Of a DNA stretch of 64,000 nt, positions 1 through 9,250 are shown piece by piece. A program made the position numbers and the translations under genes. Numbering within the stretch: the first letter of the stretch is position 1; every line of letters begins with the position of its first letter. The stretch is from Mucilaginibacter rubeus (GTDB lineage Bacteria; Bacteroidota; Bacteroidia; Sphingobacteriales; Sphingobacteriaceae), in NCBI RefSeq assembly GCF_014643835.1, contig NZ_BMKD01000009.1, positions 124,001 to 188,000 on the forward strand, in the 5' to 3' direction. The notes beneath the pieces are model-generated. The model did not search any database. It saw nothing but the letters and a program-made list of their open reading frames with translations, and was not told where the DNA came from.

Positions 1-459
1 ATTGATAAAGTATTATCACGCGGCATCCATCACCAGGGCATTTTTTATAAACGCGGGATATTTAATTACACCGGTAAATACAACATAAAGTTTAAGGTAG
101 CTGCTGACTACCATTTAACATTGAAAGTATTTTGTAACCCCGTATTTAAAACCAAATACATCAATCTGGATATCGCGCGTTTTGGCGAGGCTGGTTTAAG
201 CTCATCAACTTATGACTATCGTTTTTTCAGTTATCATTATAAGTTTCTGTCAACACGTAAAGCCCTCGGCAATATCAATGATAAAGCCACATGTTTGCAG
301 CAATCAATTTACTGCTGCCTGTGGCTGGCGAAGGAAAAACAAAGCATAACTTTTGCCTGGTTCAATATTTTATACTACATAACTGGGTTAAACGGGCTGA
401 GCATTCCATTCAGGTTTAAAACATTTTTAAGAATGATGTACTGGAGTATGAAAAGGTAA
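1..459 (+). CDS. Glycosyltransferase family 2, C-terminal part
   Basis: The reading frame is open from the first base, so the N-terminal half lies outside the window. The visible part begins with an HHQGIFYKR segment and a VAADYHLTLKV segment. This resembles the region after the catalytic core in GT2 enzymes of the colanic-acid type, where HQ..FY and AADY motifs are usual. The DxD motif is not visible. It would transfer a sugar to a lipid-linked intermediate at the inner membrane. It heads a run of glycosyltransferases on the same strand. The GT2 assignment rests on motif memory only. Confidence 0.7.
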   Translation: MDKVLSRGIHHQGIFYKRGIFNYTGKYNIKFKVAADYHLTLKVFCNPVFKTKYINLDIARFGEAGLSSSTYDYRFFSYHYKFLSTRKALGNINDKATCLQQSIYCCLWLAKEKQSITFAWFNILYYITGLNGLSIPFRFKTFLRMMYWSMKR

Positions 460-501
460 GATGATAATACGCTTAGCTGTTGGAAGCCTCAAAGCAATAT
501 T

Positions 502-1443
502 TTGAAAAACCGAATTAAAACTATAAAATCAACGCTGTTTTACTTTTATAAATACGGTATACCATCCTATATCATTGCTTTTGGCGAATCGCTGGGCGAT
601 AATCTGCTGCTCACTGTATTAAGCCGGGAGCTCTACGGGCGCAGAAATAAAAATATCTGGGTAAAAAGTAACCAACAACAACTCTTTGAGCATAATCCGA
701 ATATCAAACTTATTTTACCTTTTGGGGCATTATTATCGGGTATGCTTCTTAAAGCCTTCAACGTAAAAACTGTTTTTCCAAAATACACAGTTTATCACCC
801 CGAAACCGACGGCGACGAAATACCCGAAAAGCATATCATTTTAAAAATGGCCGATGATTTACAGCTTAAAGGTAAAATAGATCTTAAGCCCGTTTTAATT
901 TTAACTGCTAATGAGCTGGAAGCAGCGCAGTGGGCAAAAAACCATATCGTAATAACAACATCCGGCTCAGCAGCATTGTTCCCGATGGGTAATAAAGAAT
1001 GGGACATTAAAAAATATCAACAGGTTGTTGATCTGCTTTGCCAAACCCACAAATTCATCCAGTTAGGTTCTCAAACAGATGCGCCGCTGAAAAACGTTAT
1101 CGATCTGCGCGGGAAAACTACTATCCGGCAAACAGCAGCCATATTAAGTAATGCCGCCCTTTTGGTATCACACGTAGGGTTTATGATGCATCTGGCACGC
1201 GCAGTCGACTGCCGGTCGGTAATCATATATGGTGGGCGCGAAAGGCCAGACCAATCGGGGTATATCAGTTTTAAAAATGTATACTCTGCGGTTGAATGCT
1301 CACCATGCTGGTTACATAATACCTGCCGTTACGATAAAAAATGCATGCAAATGATTTTACCTGGCACAGTTGAGGCGGCTGTAATAGAACAGTTGGCTTT
1401 AATTAACGAACCTTTACCTGCCGATATCTTATATAATGGCTAA
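502..1443 (+). CDS. Glycosyltransferase family 9 (heptosyltransferase-like)
   Basis: This 313-residue protein has the layout of ADP-heptose:LPS heptosyltransferase relatives. An early GESLGDNLLLT segment matches the GDxL-type N-terminal loop. A SHVGFMMHLARAVDC segment followed by VIIYGGRERP matches the C-terminal nucleotide-sugar site. A Cys-rich stretch (C-S-P-C ... C-R-Y-D-K-K-C) near residues 265-280 is typical of several GT9 proteins. The only reasonable start is TTG. The end overlaps the next gene by 8 bases, which suggests translational coupling. Its likely role is adding a sugar during surface polysaccharide assembly; donor and acceptor are unknown. Confidence 0.82.
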   Translation: MKNRIKTIKSTLFYFYKYGIPSYIIAFGESLGDNLLLTVLSRELYGRRNKNIWVKSNQQQLFEHNPNIKLILPFGALLSGMLLKAFNVKTVFPKYTVYHPETDGDEIPEKHIILKMADDLQLKGKIDLKPVLILTANELEAAQWAKNHIVITTSGSAALFPMGNKEWDIKKYQQVVDLLCQTHKFIQLGSQTDAPLKNVIDLRGKTTIRQTAAILSNAALLVSHVGFMMHLARAVDCRSVIIYGGRERPDQSGYISFKNVYSAVECSPCWLHNTCRYDKKCMQMILPGTVEAAVIEQLALINEPLPADILYNG

Positions 1444-2362
1444 ATTAAGCGTAATCATCCCTACTTATAACCCGGATACAGCAAGATTACAGCAAACGCT
1501 TTCGGCCTTAAAAAGCCAATCACTGCCTGCCAACCAATGGGAGTTAATCATTATCGACAATAATTCATCTAACAATTTCCGGCAGCAGCTTAATTTAAGC
1601 TGGCACCCTGCCGTTCAAATTATAGATGAAACAAAGCAAGGTTTAACCTATGCCCGGCTTAAGGGTTTCAATGAATCAACGGGCGATATTATAGTAATGG
1701 TTGATGATGATAATATGATTGAAGGCGGCTATCTTGAAAAAGTCCTTAATATATTTGGCCAAAATCCCAAAATGGGCGCTATAGGTGGTAAATCAATCCC
1801 ATTGTTTGAAACTAACCCTCCCGAATGGCTGTGGGAGTTTTACGGAAGCCTGGCCCTGCGCGACCTTGGCGATACCCCCTTAACAGCGGCATGGAATAAT
1901 CAATATCCAACAGCTGCACCCATAGGCGCAGGGATGGCTATAAAACGCGAAGCGCTATCATCCTATTTGGAAAAAATAACACAGGGCAAAAACAACATCA
2001 GCGATAGGTTGGGTAACTCCTTAAGCTCCGGCGGCGATAACGATATTGTGCTCGAGATCCTTAAAGGCGGCTGGCAGGTTGGTTATTTCCCTCAGCTCAT
2101 ACTACAACATATTATTCCTGCTCAACGTATGCACGCAGGTTACCTTGCACGTTTGCTTAACAATACCAATAAATCATGGGTGCAGCTACTGCAAAGCCAC
2201 GGTATAAACCCATGGCAACAAATTACAAAATCGGGGGCTACATTACGGAAAGCTAAAGCCTGGTTTACCTACAAAGCATGGAAAAATGCTGCGGCATATA
2301 TAAAATGGCAGGGCGCATGTGGTATGTATGACGGCCTTATAAAGAACAACCATGCTCAATAA
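1436..2362 (+). CDS. Glycosyltransferase family 2
   Basis: A GT-A fold GT2 enzyme of 308 residues. It starts with the signature LSVIIPTYN, has the DNNSSN nucleotide-binding loop near residue 41 and a metal-binding DDD at residues 90-92 inside MVDDDNMIEGGY. A conserved SSGGDNDIVLEI segment further on resembles the catalytic-base region (GGxDxE/D). It probably acts at the cytoplasmic face of the inner membrane in exopolysaccharide assembly. The ATG overlaps the end of the GT9 gene by 8 bases and the 3' end overlaps the next gene by 11 bases. Confidence 0.88.
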   Translation: MAKLSVIIPTYNPDTARLQQTLSALKSQSLPANQWELIIIDNNSSNNFRQQLNLSWHPAVQIIDETKQGLTYARLKGFNESTGDIIVMVDDDNMIEGGYLEKVLNIFGQNPKMGAIGGKSIPLFETNPPEWLWEFYGSLALRDLGDTPLTAAWNNQYPTAAPIGAGMAIKREALSSYLEKITQGKNNISDRLGNSLSSGGDNDIVLEILKGGWQVGYFPQLILQHIIPAQRMHAGYLARLLNNTNKSWVQLLQSHGINPWQQITKSGATLRKAKAWFTYKAWKNAAAYIKWQGACGMYDGLIKNNHAQ

Positions 2363-3206
2363 AATAAGCAATTCACTGGCTTATCGCTTACCAGTACTTT
2401 ACAGGAGCTTACTTAAATATAAGCCCCTTGTTGTAGGGCAGCCCAAAGCATCATCGGCTTATACTGTACTTATGATGACAGGCAAAAGCATCATAGATAT
2501 GACGCGCCTGGCCGTATATTCTATTGCAAAATATTGGGAAGAGATTCCTAAACTGATCATCGCATCCGACGGATCGTTATCTCCGGAAGAAATCAAAAGT
2601 AAATTTAAGTTTTGGCCGGGTGAGCTTATTGTTAAGCACTGGCAACAAAGCGCGGTATATCATCAGGGCAAAAACAGGATCAATCTTTTAAACTATGCCG
2701 AGAGCCATGTGCTTGGCAAAAAATTGGCTGTGATACTTCACCAGGCCGAGATCCAACCTGTAATATGGATAGACAGTGACATACTTTTTTACAAGGATTT
2801 TAAAAAATATATTCCCCAACATAACGGGTTTGTTTGCGGCGGAAGCCAGGAGGGACACTCAACTTATGATGACCGCGTTTTGAATTTCTACGGTAATAAC
2901 CTCTATGATACTTATACCTTCAGTTCGGGCTTATTAATTATTTATGGGCCCAGAATTTGCGAAGACTTTCGGCTGGAGGAATTATTGTTTCATGTAAGTA
3001 ACTATGTGCATTATTTTACCGAACAAACTATTTTTGCTCATATAGCAAGTTCATCAATTGGAATACCCTGGACAACAAAGATTATAAAAAACGATCACCA
3101 GGACAGCCAACAGATTAAGCCTATGAAAAAAAAAGGCATCGTGGGCAGGCATTATACTGCAAACGTCCGACATTTATTCTGGCGCGACTCGTTGTTTAAT
3201 TTATAG
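2352..3206 (+). CDS. GT-A-like glycosyltransferase, first of three tandem paralogues
   Basis: This 284-residue protein has no strong family signature at the start. It carries a TGK motif near residue 43, an ASDGSLS loop near residue 71 and a DSD metal-binding motif at residues 141-143 (VIWIDSDILFY), as in nucleotide-diphospho-sugar transferases of the GT8/GT24 type. The same landmarks recur in the next two genes. The gene ends with an RHY motif (VGRHYTANVRH) that may match the (L/R)HY near the ends of the paralogues. Donor and acceptor are unknown. It overlaps the upstream GT2 gene by 11 bases. Confidence 0.7.
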   Translation: MLNKISNSLAYRLPVLYRSLLKYKPLVVGQPKASSAYTVLMMTGKSIIDMTRLAVYSIAKYWEEIPKLIIASDGSLSPEEIKSKFKFWPGELIVKHWQQSAVYHQGKNRINLLNYAESHVLGKKLAVILHQAEIQPVIWIDSDILFYKDFKKYIPQHNGFVCGGSQEGHSTYDDRVLNFYGNNLYDTYTFSSGLLIIYGPRICEDFRLEELLFHVSNYVHYFTEQTIFAHIASSSIGIPWTTKIIKNDHQDSQQIKPMKKKGIVGRHYTANVRHLFWRDSLFNL

Positions 3207-3212
3207 CTTTCC

Positions 3213-4133
3213 TTGTTACAACAAGTCATTAATTTTTTATACCGCAATCCGCGTTCACAATTACAAAAATTCAGGCGTTTTGGTGGCTATTTCAATTACC
3301 GAAACATAATGAACGGGCGTAGGGAGATGGAACAGCGTTCGCTTGAGTTGCCCCCGGTAGTTTCACATACTAATGGGTTGCCGATTTACTTTTTAACAGG
3401 TAAAAACTACCTGTACCAAACGCTTTATTGCATCCAATCGTTAATTAAGTCAACTGCTGCGCAATTTAAATTCATATTGGTTGATGACGGCAGCTTTAAT
3501 GCTGCACTGGTGGAGAGGGTAGCAAAACAGCTGCCCGGCACACAGGTAATTACAGTGAAGCAAATCAGTGAAAACCTGCAAAACACATTGCCCGAAACAT
3601 GTTATCCGTACCTGCATAAAAAAAGAGCAGTATATCCTCACATTAAAAAACTAACAGATGTGCACACCATCCCAGGCGATGACTGGAAACTGGTACTGGA
3701 TTCGGACATGCTTTTTTGGCACGAACCCAAGGAGATAATTACCTGGCTTTACGCCCCGCAACAACCTTTGCACATGATTGATTGTACAGAAGCTTATGGA
3801 TATTCTCAGCAATTAATGGAACAACTGACCGGAGCACCTGTAAAACCGTTGCTTAATGTGGGGGCTATCGGATTAAAAAGCGAAGCTATTGATTGGGACA
3901 AGCTGGAAAACTGGGTTAAAACACTGGAGGAGCAGGAAGGAGCTTCTTATTATTTAGAGCAGGCGTTATCGGCCATGATGATAGCCGACACTGATGCTGC
4001 TGTTTTAAAAGCCGGAGATTATATTGTTAACCCCGGCCCGGATCAGATAAAAAACAAAACAGGCATTCTTCATCACTATGTCGACCTTTCAAAAGAAGGT
4101 TATTTTAAACAAGCCTGGAAACATTTTTTATAA
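3213..4133 (+). CDS. GT-A-like glycosyltransferase, second tandem paralogue
   Basis: This 306-residue protein is clearly related to the next gene. Both have an L-T-G-K/A motif near residue 61, a D-G-S/T loop near residue 92 and a DSDMLF motif at residues 163-168 followed by EPKE. The end contains an HHYVDLSK segment. DSD is the likely Mn-binding motif of a GT-A fold. No ATG is available near the 5' end; the start is TTG, 6 bases after the previous stop. It probably adds one sugar of the repeat unit made by this locus; specificity cannot be read from the sequence. Confidence 0.72.
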   Translation: MLQQVINFLYRNPRSQLQKFRRFGGYFNYRNIMNGRREMEQRSLELPPVVSHTNGLPIYFLTGKNYLYQTLYCIQSLIKSTAAQFKFILVDDGSFNAALVERVAKQLPGTQVITVKQISENLQNTLPETCYPYLHKKRAVYPHIKKLTDVHTIPGDDWKLVLDSDMLFWHEPKEIITWLYAPQQPLHMIDCTEAYGYSQQLMEQLTGAPVKPLLNVGAIGLKSEAIDWDKLENWVKTLEEQEGASYYLEQALSAMMIADTDAAVLKAGDYIVNPGPDQIKNKTGILHHYVDLSKEGYFKQAWKHFL

Positions 4134-4136
4134 CCC

Positions 4137-5069
4137 GTGTCATTAGGTAAAATAGCATACAAGTATTTTTTTAAACCAACCTTTTCTATAAGGTATCATA
4201 TCAGTCATTTCGGGCTGAAAGGTTGGCTGAGCATGCGGCGGGGCGAGCGGCAAATGAAAAAAGCAGCGCTGAAGTTATCCCCGGTAACATTATCTTCGGA
4301 TTATAAATTGGAGGTAAGTTATCTTACAGGTGCTAAATACTGGCACCAAACTATTTTTTGCGCCTATTCCCTTGCCAGGTTATTGAAAGGCCATGTACGC
4401 ATCAATGTTTATTCAGACGGCACTTTAAGCCCGGAACTAAGCGGATTTATCATCAAGGCGCTCCCTAATGTCAATATCATTAGCACTAAAGACCTGAGCA
4501 CACAAATTGACGAAGTATTGCCTGAAAAGGATTTTCCGCTGCTAAGGGCCTTACGCGAAGAGAATGCATTTTTCAGGAAACTGGTAGATATGCGCATCAA
4601 CAATCGTTATATCATACAGTTGGATAGCGATATGCTGTTTTTTAATGAGCCGAAAGAACTGATCGACGCTTACAGAAATAATGAAAACTACTTTATGCAG
4701 GATACCATACCTGCTTCTTATTACGTTTTACCAGAGGATGTTATCAGCAAGGACCTGAACATTTCCATGTGCAAAAAGATCAACAGTGGCATTCTTGCCT
4801 ACAATTCATCAAAAATAGATTGGCATTTTGTTGAACGTACCTGTGCATACCTTATGAAAAATGTACAGAATGTTCACCCCCCCATGTTTGAGCAAACATT
4901 AAACGCAATAATTATATCCTGGCTGGAGGGGAAGCCTTTAAACCAGCCGTACCGGATACTTTACGCCGATAAAAACGAAAAAACAAATTCGTCTGATATT
5001 GTTCGTCATTATATCTTCAAGGCTAAACTGCCTTATTTTACTACCGAGTGGAGACAAGTAATCCGATAG
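4137..5069 (+). CDS. GT-A-like glycosyltransferase, third tandem paralogue
   Basis: This 310-residue protein shares the paralogue landmarks: YLTGAKYWHQT near residue 62, YSDGTLSPEL near residue 92, and DSDMLFFNEPKE at residues 163-174. An RHYIF motif lies at the end. The start is GTG, 3 bases after the preceding stop. Its last 22 bases overlap the next GT2 gene. Equal spacing between the TG, DG and DSD motifs in this gene and the previous one supports a tandem duplication. Sugar specificity is unknown. Confidence 0.72.
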   Translation: MSLGKIAYKYFFKPTFSIRYHISHFGLKGWLSMRRGERQMKKAALKLSPVTLSSDYKLEVSYLTGAKYWHQTIFCAYSLARLLKGHVRINVYSDGTLSPELSGFIIKALPNVNIISTKDLSTQIDEVLPEKDFPLLRALREENAFFRKLVDMRINNRYIIQLDSDMLFFNEPKELIDAYRNNENYFMQDTIPASYYVLPEDVISKDLNISMCKKINSGILAYNSSKIDWHFVERTCAYLMKNVQNVHPPMFEQTLNAIIISWLEGKPLNQPYRILYADKNEKTNSSDIVRHYIFKAKLPYFTTEWRQVIR

Positions 5070-6010
5070 TTTCCGTTTGCATGCCCGTCTATAATGCAGG
5101 CAAATATATTGCAGAAGCCGTTGGTTCGGTGCTCAACCAATCGTATACCAGCTGGGAGCTGATCATTGTTAACGATGGCTCTACTGATGATACAGCCGCT
5201 GTACTTGATCAGTTTACCGATCCACGCATCAGCGTTCATCAGCAGGAAAACAGCGGGCAGTGCGTTGCAGCAAACAAGGCCTTTGGTCTTTCAAGCGGCC
5301 GGCTTATTAAATTTATGGATGCCGATGATGTTATCTCGCCCGGTTATATTGCCGAACAGGTTAAACGGATTGGAGATAACGATGATGTAGTAGCCTCAGC
5401 CGCCTGGGGCCGTTTTTATCACGATGATATTAGTTCCTTTAAAGTAAATGAAGACCTCATCAGGGAGGATTGTAACCCCATTGACTGGCTGGTATCGTCC
5501 ATGGATGGCAAACAGGCCATGATGCAATGCGCTCTGTGGTTAATTCCGAGAGCTGTGCTTGAAAAATCAGGATTGTGGGATGAGCGCCTGAGCCTGATCA
5601 ATGATTTTGAATTTATCATCAGGGTATTGCTCAATGCCAGCGAAATTCGTTTCGCCGAAAATTCGCTGCTCTATTATAGAAGCGGGCTGCAAAGCTCCTT
5701 GTCGTCATTAAAATCGACAAAAGGCGCCCAATCCGCCTATGATTCCATCAATATGGGTACTTCACACATGCTGGCTTTTGAACCCAGCACCCGCGTTAAA
5801 AAGGCATGCGCTTCCTGTTTTCAAAACTTTATATACTCTTTTTACCCCTTCCATAAAACACTTATTAAAGGGGCGGAACATAAGATAAAAGACCTTGGCG
5901 GCACAACTTCAACATTTCCGGCAGGCGGTTACACCCGCTTACTTCAAAAAATTATCGGCTGGAAAATCGTGAAAAAATTAAAATTGCTGCTATCAGACGC
6001 ACCCCAATAA
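5048..6010 (+). CDS. Glycosyltransferase family 2
   Basis: A classical GT2 enzyme of 320 residues: VSVCMPVYNAGKYI at the N-terminus, NDGSTDDT at residues 42-49 for nucleotide binding, and D91-A-D93-D94 (FMDADDVISPGY) for the metal. The central W-rich part (residues 160-190, ending DERLSLINDFEFIIRV) matches the acceptor/base region with its ND. Start GTG lies inside the end of the previous gene (22-base overlap). The stop codon shares one base with the next ATG (TAATG). It probably acts in assembly of the repeat unit on an undecaprenyl carrier. Confidence 0.9.
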   Translation: METSNPIVSVCMPVYNAGKYIAEAVGSVLNQSYTSWELIIVNDGSTDDTAAVLDQFTDPRISVHQQENSGQCVAANKAFGLSSGRLIKFMDADDVISPGYIAEQVKRIGDNDDVVASAAWGRFYHDDISSFKVNEDLIREDCNPIDWLVSSMDGKQAMMQCALWLIPRAVLEKSGLWDERLSLINDFEFIIRVLLNASEIRFAENSLLYYRSGLQSSLSSLKSTKGAQSAYDSINMGTSHMLAFEPSTRVKKACASCFQNFIYSFYPFHKTLIKGAEHKIKDLGGTTSTFPAGGYTRLLQKIIGWKIVKKLKLLLSDAPQ

Positions 6011-7008
6011 TGACGCGTTGCCGCATTTACTTATTTACTTATAAAAGGAACCACCTGTTGACGCGCGCTGTAAAAAGCCTGCTTAACCAAACTGTTACCG
6101 GTTGGGTCTGCGAAGTGCACAATGATTGCCCCGAGGATCCTTTCCCTGCGGCGTTTATTTCGTCATTAAATGACCATCGGTTTATCATGAAAAACCACGC
6201 TAAGAACCTTGGAGCTGTCGCTAGCTTTAACCTCGCTTTTGCCGGTTGCGATGAGCCATACGTCAGTATCCTGGAAGACGACAACTGGTGGGAGCCCGAC
6301 TTTTTGAAAGAGATGACGGCGGTTATGGATAACGATGCTAACATAAAAGTTTCATGGTGCAACATGGTACTTTGGCATGAAGAACCGGGTAACCTTTGGA
6401 CAAATACACATAAAACTATCTGGCCTGACGGGCAATCTCAATACTTTTGGTGGCCACAACACAGGCAGGCCATAAGTGCTTTACACTCGAACGGAGCTAT
6501 GTTGTACCGCGGGGAGCATGCATCAGCATACTTAGTGCCGCAGTCTATACTATTTAATGCAGTCGAACTGATCAGGGAGCGTTCTTTTGAGCATCCGATT
6601 TACCTTCATGGTAAACCATTAGCCAATTTTGCTGTTACCCTGGCTACGGCGCGCGATAACGATCGGTATAGCTGGATAGCTACACAGGTCATGCTGTTGG
6701 CAAGCTTCATTACGGCATCTCCAGACAAAACGAAAACCATGAAGGAAAGTCTTGCATACCACCGGCTGCAAAGACCAGTCCCTACGGCTACATTTTTCCT
6801 TGCCAATATCTTTATCCTGAAGGACAATCGAATATACAAATACTTTACCATTGCCGACTGGCTGCTGTTTGGAAAATGGCTACTTGGCAACGGCCGTCAA
6901 TTAAATTACATCAAACAATACATTGCATTGCACTCGGACACTTACCAGTTCCTCCTCAGACAAACCGGGTTAAGATACCGGGAAGCTGAGCAACACGCAC
7001 AAAATTGA
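6010..7008 (+). CDS. Glycosyltransferase family 2
   Basis: A GT2-type protein of 332 residues. It begins CRIYLFTYKRNHLLTRAVKS and has a VHNDCPEDPF loop in place of the usual NDGS motif. A SILEDDNWWEPDF segment near residues 80-92 supplies the acidic metal-binding site. Later Trp-rich stretches are unusual and may shape the acceptor site. The gene starts at an ATG that overlaps the previous stop, and its TGA overlaps the TTG start of the next gene. This continues the tightly coupled polysaccharide operon. Confidence 0.82.
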   Translation: MTRCRIYLFTYKRNHLLTRAVKSLLNQTVTGWVCEVHNDCPEDPFPAAFISSLNDHRFIMKNHAKNLGAVASFNLAFAGCDEPYVSILEDDNWWEPDFLKEMTAVMDNDANIKVSWCNMVLWHEEPGNLWTNTHKTIWPDGQSQYFWWPQHRQAISALHSNGAMLYRGEHASAYLVPQSILFNAVELIRERSFEHPIYLHGKPLANFAVTLATARDNDRYSWIATQVMLLASFITASPDKTKTMKESLAYHRLQRPVPTATFFLANIFILKDNRIYKYFTIADWLLFGKWLLGNGRQLNYIKQYIALHSDTYQFLLRQTGLRYREAEQHAQN

Positions 7009-8033
7009 AAATAGCCATTATAGTAAACCCGCTGATCCCGGTGCCTCCCGAGCAATACGGCGGCATCGAACGCATTGCTTTTATGCTGATCCAGGAACTT
7101 AAAAAAAAAGGCCACGATATTACCCTGTATGCCAATGAACATTCGCAGCCGGGCTGTAAACTCATTAGCTACCATGAATCGGCAAATTATGGCGTTAAAG
7201 ATCTGGTGAAAATTAACCGGCTTACATCAAAAATTGCTTTTCAGCATTTTGATATTGTACATACCTTCGGTCGCATGAGCAATATTGCGTTGCTAATGTT
7301 AAGCCGAATCCCAAAAATCGTATCCTATCAGTTGCCCCCTACCGTATCGCAGGTAAAAAAGGCAGTAAGTATCGCTCATAAAAACACATTGAAATTTACC
7401 GCTTGCAGCAATTACATAGCCAATCAAATCAATGCGTTTGCTGATGTAACTACTATTTATAACGGGGTGGATTTAAACGACTACGATTTTAATGCAGGTG
7501 TTCCCAATGATGCCCCCCTCGCTTTTTTAGGCCGGATCCAGCATGAAAAAGGGACAGCTATTGCTATACACACGGCAAAAAAAACAAATCAAAAACTGGT
7601 AATAGCAGGCAATGTACCCAATGAGCCAATACACCAGCAATATTTTAATGAACAGGTAAAACCCTATATTGATGGCGAGCAGATCAAGTACATAGGCCCG
7701 GTCAATAACCTTCAGAAAAATGACTTGCTTCGTAACTCAAAAGCTTTCCTGATGCCGGTAACCTGGGATGAGCCCTTTGGTATTGTAATGGCCGAAGCAC
7801 TGGCCTGTGGTACACCCGTTATCGGTTTTAATCGCGGCGCAATACCGGAGATAGTCATTAACGGGTCAAATGGCTTTGTATGCGCCACAGAAGCCGACAT
7901 GATAACGGCGATTAACAGCATTGACTCAATCAGCAGGGCCAACTGCCGGAAGATAGCGGAACAAAAATTTAGCGCCGGTGTACTGGCCAAACAATACGAG
8001 GAATTATACCAGCTGGCAACGCGTAAAGATTGA
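7005..8033 (+). CDS. Glycosyltransferase family 4
   Basis: A GT-B fold, retaining GT4 enzyme of 342 residues. The N-terminal domain has the acceptor-side PPEQYGGIERI segment. The C-terminal domain has AFLGRIQHEKGT and the E-x7-E signature in EPFGIVMAEALACGTPVIG. The start is TTG within TTGA, sharing 4 bases with the upstream stop; no ATG fits better. Its length is at the short end for GT4, but both Rossmann domains are present. Its role is transfer of a hexose from a nucleotide sugar during exopolysaccharide assembly. Confidence 0.88.
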   Translation: MKIAIIVNPLIPVPPEQYGGIERIAFMLIQELKKKGHDITLYANEHSQPGCKLISYHESANYGVKDLVKINRLTSKIAFQHFDIVHTFGRMSNIALLMLSRIPKIVSYQLPPTVSQVKKAVSIAHKNTLKFTACSNYIANQINAFADVTTIYNGVDLNDYDFNAGVPNDAPLAFLGRIQHEKGTAIAIHTAKKTNQKLVIAGNVPNEPIHQQYFNEQVKPYIDGEQIKYIGPVNNLQKNDLLRNSKAFLMPVTWDEPFGIVMAEALACGTPVIGFNRGAIPEIVINGSNGFVCATEADMITAINSIDSISRANCRKIAEQKFSAGVLAKQYEELYQLATRKD

Positions 8034-9247
8034 AAAACGTTACTTTTATAACTACCGGCCAGCCAACTACTAACCCTCGCCTCGTGAAGGAAGCCGAAAC
8101 TTTGCACAAGCTTGGTTATAATGTTAAAGTGATCTGCTGTTTTTACCAGCAATGGGCCCAAAAAACCGATGAAGCTTTAACAGGCAAATATCCCGGTATG
8201 TACATTTATTGCGGAGGCGATCCGGTGATACAAAAAGCAACTTACCTTAAAACCCGTATTCGCCAAAAGTTAAGTACGCTGCTGTTTAAATATACCCGGC
8301 ATTTCGATATACCTGAAAACGCTATCAGCCGCACACATACCGAAGCGTTGTCTATAGCTAAAAAAATAAAAACAGATCTTTATATCGCCCATAACCTCGG
8401 CGCCTTGCCCGCAGCCATACAGGCAGCAAAACATTACAACGTAAAAGTTGGTTACGATGCGGAAGATTTGCATTCGGGACAGTTTGCATCAACTCACAAT
8501 GAAAGTTACAAGCTCAATAAATACATTGAGGAAAAATACTTTCCTCATGTTGATTATTTTACTGCCGCCAGCCCGCTCATTGCAGAATTTTATCAACGCG
8601 AATACCGCTATTTAAAACCTGTTGTAATAAACAACGTGTTTCCTAAAACAGCGCTGCAAATCAGCCCTAATTATAAAGCTCACGAACCATTAAAACTGTT
8701 TTGGTTTTCGCAAACGGTAGGCCCCGAACGAGGACTGGAAGATGTAATTAAAGCGATAGCTGCTACAAATGGCCATGTTCGGTTACACTTGTTAGGCAGT
8801 AGCAATGAAACTTACAGATCTGCATTGTTGAACCTCGCCAAAGAATTTAAAATAAGTGATGATCAACTTTGGTTTCATGAGCCCATTGGAGCGGGCGAGA
8901 TTTTCGATTTCGCGAGCCAGTTTGATATTGGCATAGCCACCGAAACAGGCATTCCTTTAAACAGGGACATCTGCCTTACCAATAAGATCTTTACCTACAT
9001 ACAATGTGGACTGGCAATGATAGTGAGCGATACGCAGGCGCAAGCCTTATTTATGGAGCAATATCCGGATACAGGAAAACTATACCAAAAAAGCAACCTG
9101 CAATCACTAACGGATTGCATTAGCTTTTACCTCCAAAACCCGGATATTTTATACCAAACCCGTTTACAAAACTACCAGCTTGGCCAAACAGCATTAAACT
9201 GGGAAACCGAAAGCCGTACCTTTTTAAGTCTTGTTCAAAAAGTATAA
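8030..9247 (+). CDS. Glycosyltransferase family 4-like protein
   Basis: A 405-residue GT-B type protein. N-terminal landmarks are FITTGQPTTNPRLVKEAETL and a central YDAEDLHSGQF. The C-terminal Rossmann domain has LFWFSQTVGPERGLEDVIKA and a nucleotide-sugar region around LTNKIFTYIQCGLAMIVSD. The E-x7-E motif is degenerate, as in several Bacteroidota GT4 relatives. The TTG start overlaps the preceding stop by 4 bases. It fits the surrounding polysaccharide operon; the sugar is not predictable. Confidence 0.78.
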   Translation: MKNVTFITTGQPTTNPRLVKEAETLHKLGYNVKVICCFYQQWAQKTDEALTGKYPGMYIYCGGDPVIQKATYLKTRIRQKLSTLLFKYTRHFDIPENAISRTHTEALSIAKKIKTDLYIAHNLGALPAAIQAAKHYNVKVGYDAEDLHSGQFASTHNESYKLNKYIEEKYFPHVDYFTAASPLIAEFYQREYRYLKPVVINNVFPKTALQISPNYKAHEPLKLFWFSQTVGPERGLEDVIKAIAATNGHVRLHLLGSSNETYRSALLNLAKEFKISDDQLWFHEPIGAGEIFDFASQFDIGIATETGIPLNRDICLTNKIFTYIQCGLAMIVSDTQAQALFMEQYPDTGKLYQKSNLQSLTDCISFYLQNPDILYQTRLQNYQLGQTALNWETESRTFLSLVQKV

Positions 9248-9250
9248 AAA

